From: Pseudomonas sp. SG20056
GTDB lineage: Bacteria; Pseudomonadota; Gammaproteobacteria; Pseudomonadales; Pseudomonadaceae
Direction: 5' to 3'
DNA: 64,000 bases
NCBI RefSeq assembly: GCF_031764535.1
Contig: NZ_CP134499.1
Span: 3,286,001 to 3,350,000 of the forward strand
Shown here: positions 63,193 through 64,000 of the stretch, one piece after another
How the letters are laid out: each line of letters starts with the position of its first letter
Numbering within the stretch: position 1 is the stretch's first letter
Notes under the pieces: model-generated
What the model was told of the DNA's origin: nothing
The model's input: only the letters and a program-made list of their open reading frames with translations
Databases searched by the model: none
Position numbers and translations under genes: made by a program

Positions 63193-64000
63193 CGCCCGGC
63201 CAGCTGTACCTGCAACAGATCGGCCACCGGCAGCGCGACACCGAGGCGGCTGAGGTTCCAGTAATGCCCTTCCAGCGTGCGATTGACCAGCAAGGTGGCC
63301 GGTGCGGGTTGTAGGCTGCCCAATGCGCCCAGCACATCGGGCAACAGCCGCTGCACCTGCTCATGCAGCGGCGTGGCAGCAAAGTCCCAGTGCACGCCTG
63401 GCTGCAACAGCGGCCCGAGCAAGCCATGCAGCTGACGGTACAAGCCATAGGGCGTGGTGGATTGCGGCTGGCGTGTACCGAGCGCCTGGAAGGCCTTTTC
63501 CAACTGCTCGCCGTCGCGGGCCTGCAACGCCTTGTAAGTTTGCACATAGGCCGCCAGTAACGGCGCGGGCAGCGCCCGCACACAGCCGAAGTCATACACC
63601 ACCAGCTCTCCGGCTGCGGTGTAGGCGAAATTGCCCGGATGCGGATCGGCATGCAGCAGGCCCAGCTCAAAGGCCTGGGCACTCAGCCAGCGCACCAGGG
63701 TCAGGGCCAGACGCTCACGCACTTCGGCACTGGCCCGGCTAACCTCGGCAAACGGCAAGCCGGCCTCCTCGCTTAGCGCCAGTACACCGGGGCGGCACAG
63801 ATCTTCCTGCGGCTGCGGCAGACGCAAGCCCGGCCAATCGGAGAAATACGCGCGAAAGTCCTGCAGACGGCGCATCTCCGTCGGGTAATCCAGCTCAGCT
63901 GCGATCACCGCTGCCAGTTCCTGGTACAAGCCTTCCAGCTGTTCGGCAGGCGCGCGGAACAAGCGCCCCAGCGGCAACAAACGACGCAGCTGGCGCAGAT
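63189..64000 (-). CDS. AarF/ABC1-family atypical kinase (5' end beyond window)
   Basis: The minus-strand frame is open to base 64000, so the N-terminus is missing. The visible part has ELDYPTEMRRLQDF, GLLHADPHPGNF (ABC1/UbiB catalytic loop) and VVYDFGCVRALP with the metal-binding DFG. UbiB-type proteins support ubiquinone synthesis. Its stop overlaps the convergent binding-protein stop by 2 bp. Further C-terminal residues vary from standard UbiB. Confidence 0.88.
   Translation of the reverse strand, partial: LRQLRRLLPLGRLFRAPAEQLEGLYQELAAVIAAELDYPTEMRRLQDFRAYFSDWPGLRLPQPQEDLCRPGVLALSEEAGLPFAEVSRASAEVRERLALTLVRWLSAQAFELGLLHADPHPGNFAYTAAGELVVYDFGCVRALPAPLLAAYVQTYKALQARDGEQLEKAFQALGTRQPQSTTPYGLYRQLHGLLGPLLQPGVHWDFAATPLHEQVQRLLPDVLGALGSLQPAPATLLVNRTLEGHYWNLSRLGVALPVADLLQVQLAGR

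Overview
The window is high-GC bacterial DNA, almost certainly Pseudomonas. The host half (about 43.9-64 kb) carries a typical Pseudomonas run: a cold-shock gene, lptG-lptF, divergent pepA-holC-valS, nhaC, nhaD, rlmF and several transport genes. The left two thirds (1 to about 43,914) is a lambda-like prophage with a long non-contractile tail. Its right end is marked by an integrase and by a 20-bp fragment (43895-43914) that reads as the 3' end of a tRNA, probably tRNA-Leu. The left attachment site is not in the window, so the prophage may run past the left edge.

Prophage layout, right to left: integrase and an unrecognised 353-aa protein; a rightward early operon (34.3-41.6 kb) with nucleotide metabolism genes, antirepressor-like and PrtN-like regulators, a DUF2303 protein, an HD hydrolase and a D12-class DNA adenine methylase; the cI/cro switch (33.1-34.2 kb); a leftward early operon with cII, a DksA/TraR zinc-finger protein and a PrimPol-helicase followed by an iteron-like repeat array (28.5-28.9 kb); a probable Q-like late regulator with tandem terminators; holins; terminase; head genes; tail genes with a -1 frameshift chaperone; a collagen-like fibre and a seven-repeat beta-propeller; endolysin and Rz/Rz1. 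The far left holds accessory genes: a second adenine methylase, a TPR-HEPN pair, an SRAP protein and umuDC. LexA-type boxes sit upstream of the methylase and between SRAP and umuD, so this end looks like an SOS-induced cassette.

The most unusual signals are: (1) an RNA hairpin family with the loop ACTCTCAC, present in intergenic spaces of both early operons on opposite strands around cI, at positions that resemble lambda nut sites; (2) an array of ACCCRACACA repeats beside a P4-alpha-like primase-helicase, a candidate replication origin; (3) three diverged copies of a small membrane-protein family with a W-V-Q-A-x-G motif, each inserted opposite to its surrounding operon; (4) the TPR-HEPN operon in the SOS cassette; (5) a lipoprotein gene inside the tail operon whose ribosome-binding site lies in a perfect 11-bp hairpin.

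All family calls were made by reading the sequence without database searches. Tail and accessory proteins without a recognised family are described, not named.
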